A DNA stretch of 64,000 nucleotides, from contig OZ026516.1 of assembly GCA_964019695.1 (NCBI GenBank), positions 78,509,018-78,573,017 on the forward strand, in the 5' to 3' direction. The notes below the pieces were generated by a model, which was not told the origin of the DNA, did not search any database, and saw only the letters and a program-made list of their open reading frames with translations. Position numbers and translations under genes: made by a program. Shown here in pieces: positions 62,073 to 64,000 of the stretch; within the stretch, counting starts at the first letter, position 1, and the number at the start of each line of letters is the position of its first letter. Source of the stretch: Loripinus fragilis. Taxonomy: Eukaryota > Mollusca > Bivalvia > Lucinida > Lucinidae.

Positions 62073-62288
62073 CATGCTAGGGAATTGTTCATGTTTTTAT
62101 TTTCGTCTGCTGACTTTCTTCAAAAATAAGTTTATACAAATGAACCACCCAGTACCACCATTGGAGTGTCGAACAGTTTGGACTCAGATCAAGACCGACA
62201 TTCTGTTGGTCTTCATCAAGGTTCAAACTGTTTGCCAAAGGCTATTGGCAGACCACACAATTATCCACTGGCATGCAAAGAGTTATAA
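62073..62288. mobile_element. Family J element, upstream of exon 1
   Basis: Left TTTGCATGCTAGGGAATTG; core GAACAGTTTGGACTCAGATC with inner AAGACC/GGTCTT and GGTTCAAACTGTTTGCC; right ATCCACTGGCATGCAAAGAG. The ends are roughly inverted repeats. Confidence 0.6.
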
Positions 62289-63107
62289 CAGGTAAATACT
62301 TTAGTGTTTAATATATTGTCTCATATAGATAGCTTTCAACTTGGATATACACATGCATATGTATACCATAAATATTCGGACACTTTAAATACATTTCAAC
62401 ATGCTATGCCCAGCCTTTAAACAAAGCAAAAGTAATATTCATATGATCTAGTTAGAATCAGTTTTACTTTCCAAATGCTAAATGGAACACTTTCATTCCT
62501 TCAGAAGTATTTATTTCTTTTTTTGAGCTTTCAGTTTTGTATTATTTACGGTACATGTAGTCAAAAATGTACAGGTAACTTCAAAATTGTCTCCCCCAAA
62601 TCATTTTATTACAAAACATATTTTGTTTTTAAAACAATTTCATCAATTATCGTGATTAATTAATACTCTGCATATGATATGTTCACTAGATATCACCATG
62701 CCTACCAAATAAATAAAAAAAACGTGCAGAAATCACTTTTTGAAGCACTTTTTATTGTCATGAAATTTCAGACCCCTCCCCTTTCTACCCGCCATAACTC
62801 TCGAGTGAGTAGGAATTTTGAAAATATTTTGCTAGCTGGCTCTTGCCATTAGATTCACCCTTTGCACTGATACTACATGCACCACATCAGAAGCTCAAAA
62901 GCTGCATTCTGGGAATCAGAAAAATAGGCGTATAAGGCCCAAACCGTCAATGATCCTTTCTCTAACACATATTTGCATCTTGGGTATCACTGAGATCATA
63001 ATCAAAGTCTATCAAGCCCCTAAGTTCAATCAAAATAAACATCTTTTTACCAAATACTAAAGGTCAGGGTTGTGAATAAGGTCAAACATTTTACTTTGCT
63101 TTGCTTT

Positions 63108-63310
63108 TTGCTTTGTTTTGTTGCTTTACGTCCCAAGTTAACAGCTATGGTCATGGCGGGATGGTCAGTTCACCTAACCACACTTTTTCCTGGGCAAGCT
63201 GGAACAAGCAGTTAACCAGTATTTCCTGCACATACTTTTGCTTGTAACTGACAACAAACCTTCTCAAATGATTCAGTAGAATGGAAGAAAATGACCATAG
63301 AAATTAATTC
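63108..63310 (-). mobile_element. SINE tail copy lacking the tRNA head
   Basis: Matches the 50285 element from TTGCTTTACGTCCCAAGTTA to ATGACCATAGAAATTAATTC, then stops before the tRNA-like part. 5'-truncated retrocopy. Confidence 0.75.
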
Positions 63311-63344
63311 ATTTTACTTTCATAATTTTCTACACATTTTTCCT

Positions 63345-63800
63345 TTTTAATTTGATATGCAACATGAGCACCTTCAGAAAATAATTGTTTTCACCTGTTG
63401 ACTCCACCCTGGGGTCAAGGGTGTGTCAATGGGCAAGACATTTGCTTGCATAGCATTCTATGCTTCATTCCGATTAATTTGATATGCAACATGACCAATT
63501 TTAGAGAAGAAAAAAAATACCTTTTGACCCCAACCTTCTGGTCAAGGGTGTGTGTAAGGGCAAAATATTTGCTAGTATATTATTGTATGCTTCATTCCCT
63601 TTAATTTGATAAGCAACATTTCCATATTCTGAAAAAACTTGATTTTTGGCAGCGGCCTAACCACTTAGGTCCACACAGGGGATCGATCACTGGCCTTCAA
63701 AACTAAAATCCTGTTTGATTTGTTTCATACCTATTGTTGGTCTGTTTGCATGCAAAATTTCTGTCAAAAATATAGACAACTGATTAGCTATGGGCAATTT
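63345..63800. repeat. Same repeat family as 24586-25250
   Basis: AATTTGATATGCAACATGAG, TTTGACCCCAACC and GTGTGTGTAAGGGCAAAATA in three units (63336, 63473, 63600), as in intron 14. No tail is seen before the window edge. Confidence 0.65.
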
Positions 63801-64000
63801 TAATGTTTGACATATACTGTGTGTCCATATTTTTGGGGTAGTAAATGAATACAATGCCACTTGTCTTTTATGTGCATGAAGTTGAACTAAGGTAGACTAT
63901 GATGCACTGAGACTATTCATATAGATGCATGGTGAAGCTGCCAGCAGTTGGGTTAGTTAATGAATGACTTTATGTATATCTGTAAAGTACCACTATCTTA

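Larger units (their letters stand above)
61527..64000. other. Intron upstream of exon 1, continuing past the window
   Basis: No dynein exon is readable. It holds the family J element (62073), the SINE tail (63108) and the 63345 repeat. 62680-63060 shows nothing recognisable. Confidence 0.6.

Overview
The window comes from a metazoan nuclear genome: AT-rich, a many-exon gene with long introns, and dense MITEs, SINE-like and LINE-derived DNA. The repeat style (core-repeat arrays ending in a GACGGACG-type microsatellite plus a terminal hairpin, like the bivalve 'pearl' elements; tRNA-headed SINEs sharing a CTTTACGTCCC tail) suggests a lophotrochozoan, most likely a bivalve mollusc. The phylum is an inference; the protein alone would fit any ciliated animal.

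The only gene I can support is on the minus strand, 61526 down to 17018. It is the C-terminal part of an outer-arm axonemal dynein heavy chain of the DNAH9/11/17 (beta) group, closest by eye to DNAH9. Nineteen exons can be placed to the base. They join in frame into 5643 nt (1880 residues plus stop) covering the end of AAA3, AAA4, the stalk with its microtubule-binding domain, AAA5, AAA6 and the C-terminal domain. The 5' part of the gene lies beyond 64000. Eighteen splice donors are visible; seventeen are GT and one (after exon 3) is GC.

Positions 1-17000, downstream of the gene, hold no convincing coding sequence, only repeats, MITEs, hairpins, homopolymer tracts and tRNA-like SINE heads.

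The introns are repeat-rich. Intron 13 (25895-31306) carries a decayed, same-strand non-LTR retrotransposon with reverse transcriptase and a PHD-like finger, and a pearl-like 157-bp array. Intron 4 (45165-53703) carries a 3.07-kb minisatellite of 35-bp units with a 1295-bp higher-order duplication. More than a dozen short elements have TTAA-CCC...GGG-TTAA ends, the signature of piggyBac-type MITEs. Many contain one palindromic core (AAACAGTGTGGACCCAGATC and its complement) whose inner stem differs between copies yet stays self-complementary. Several of these MITEs end 16-32 bp from dynein splice sites.

I do not see an obviously new multi-gene system. The strongest unexplained signals are the core-hairpin MITE network with its position beside exons, and the higher-order minisatellite.
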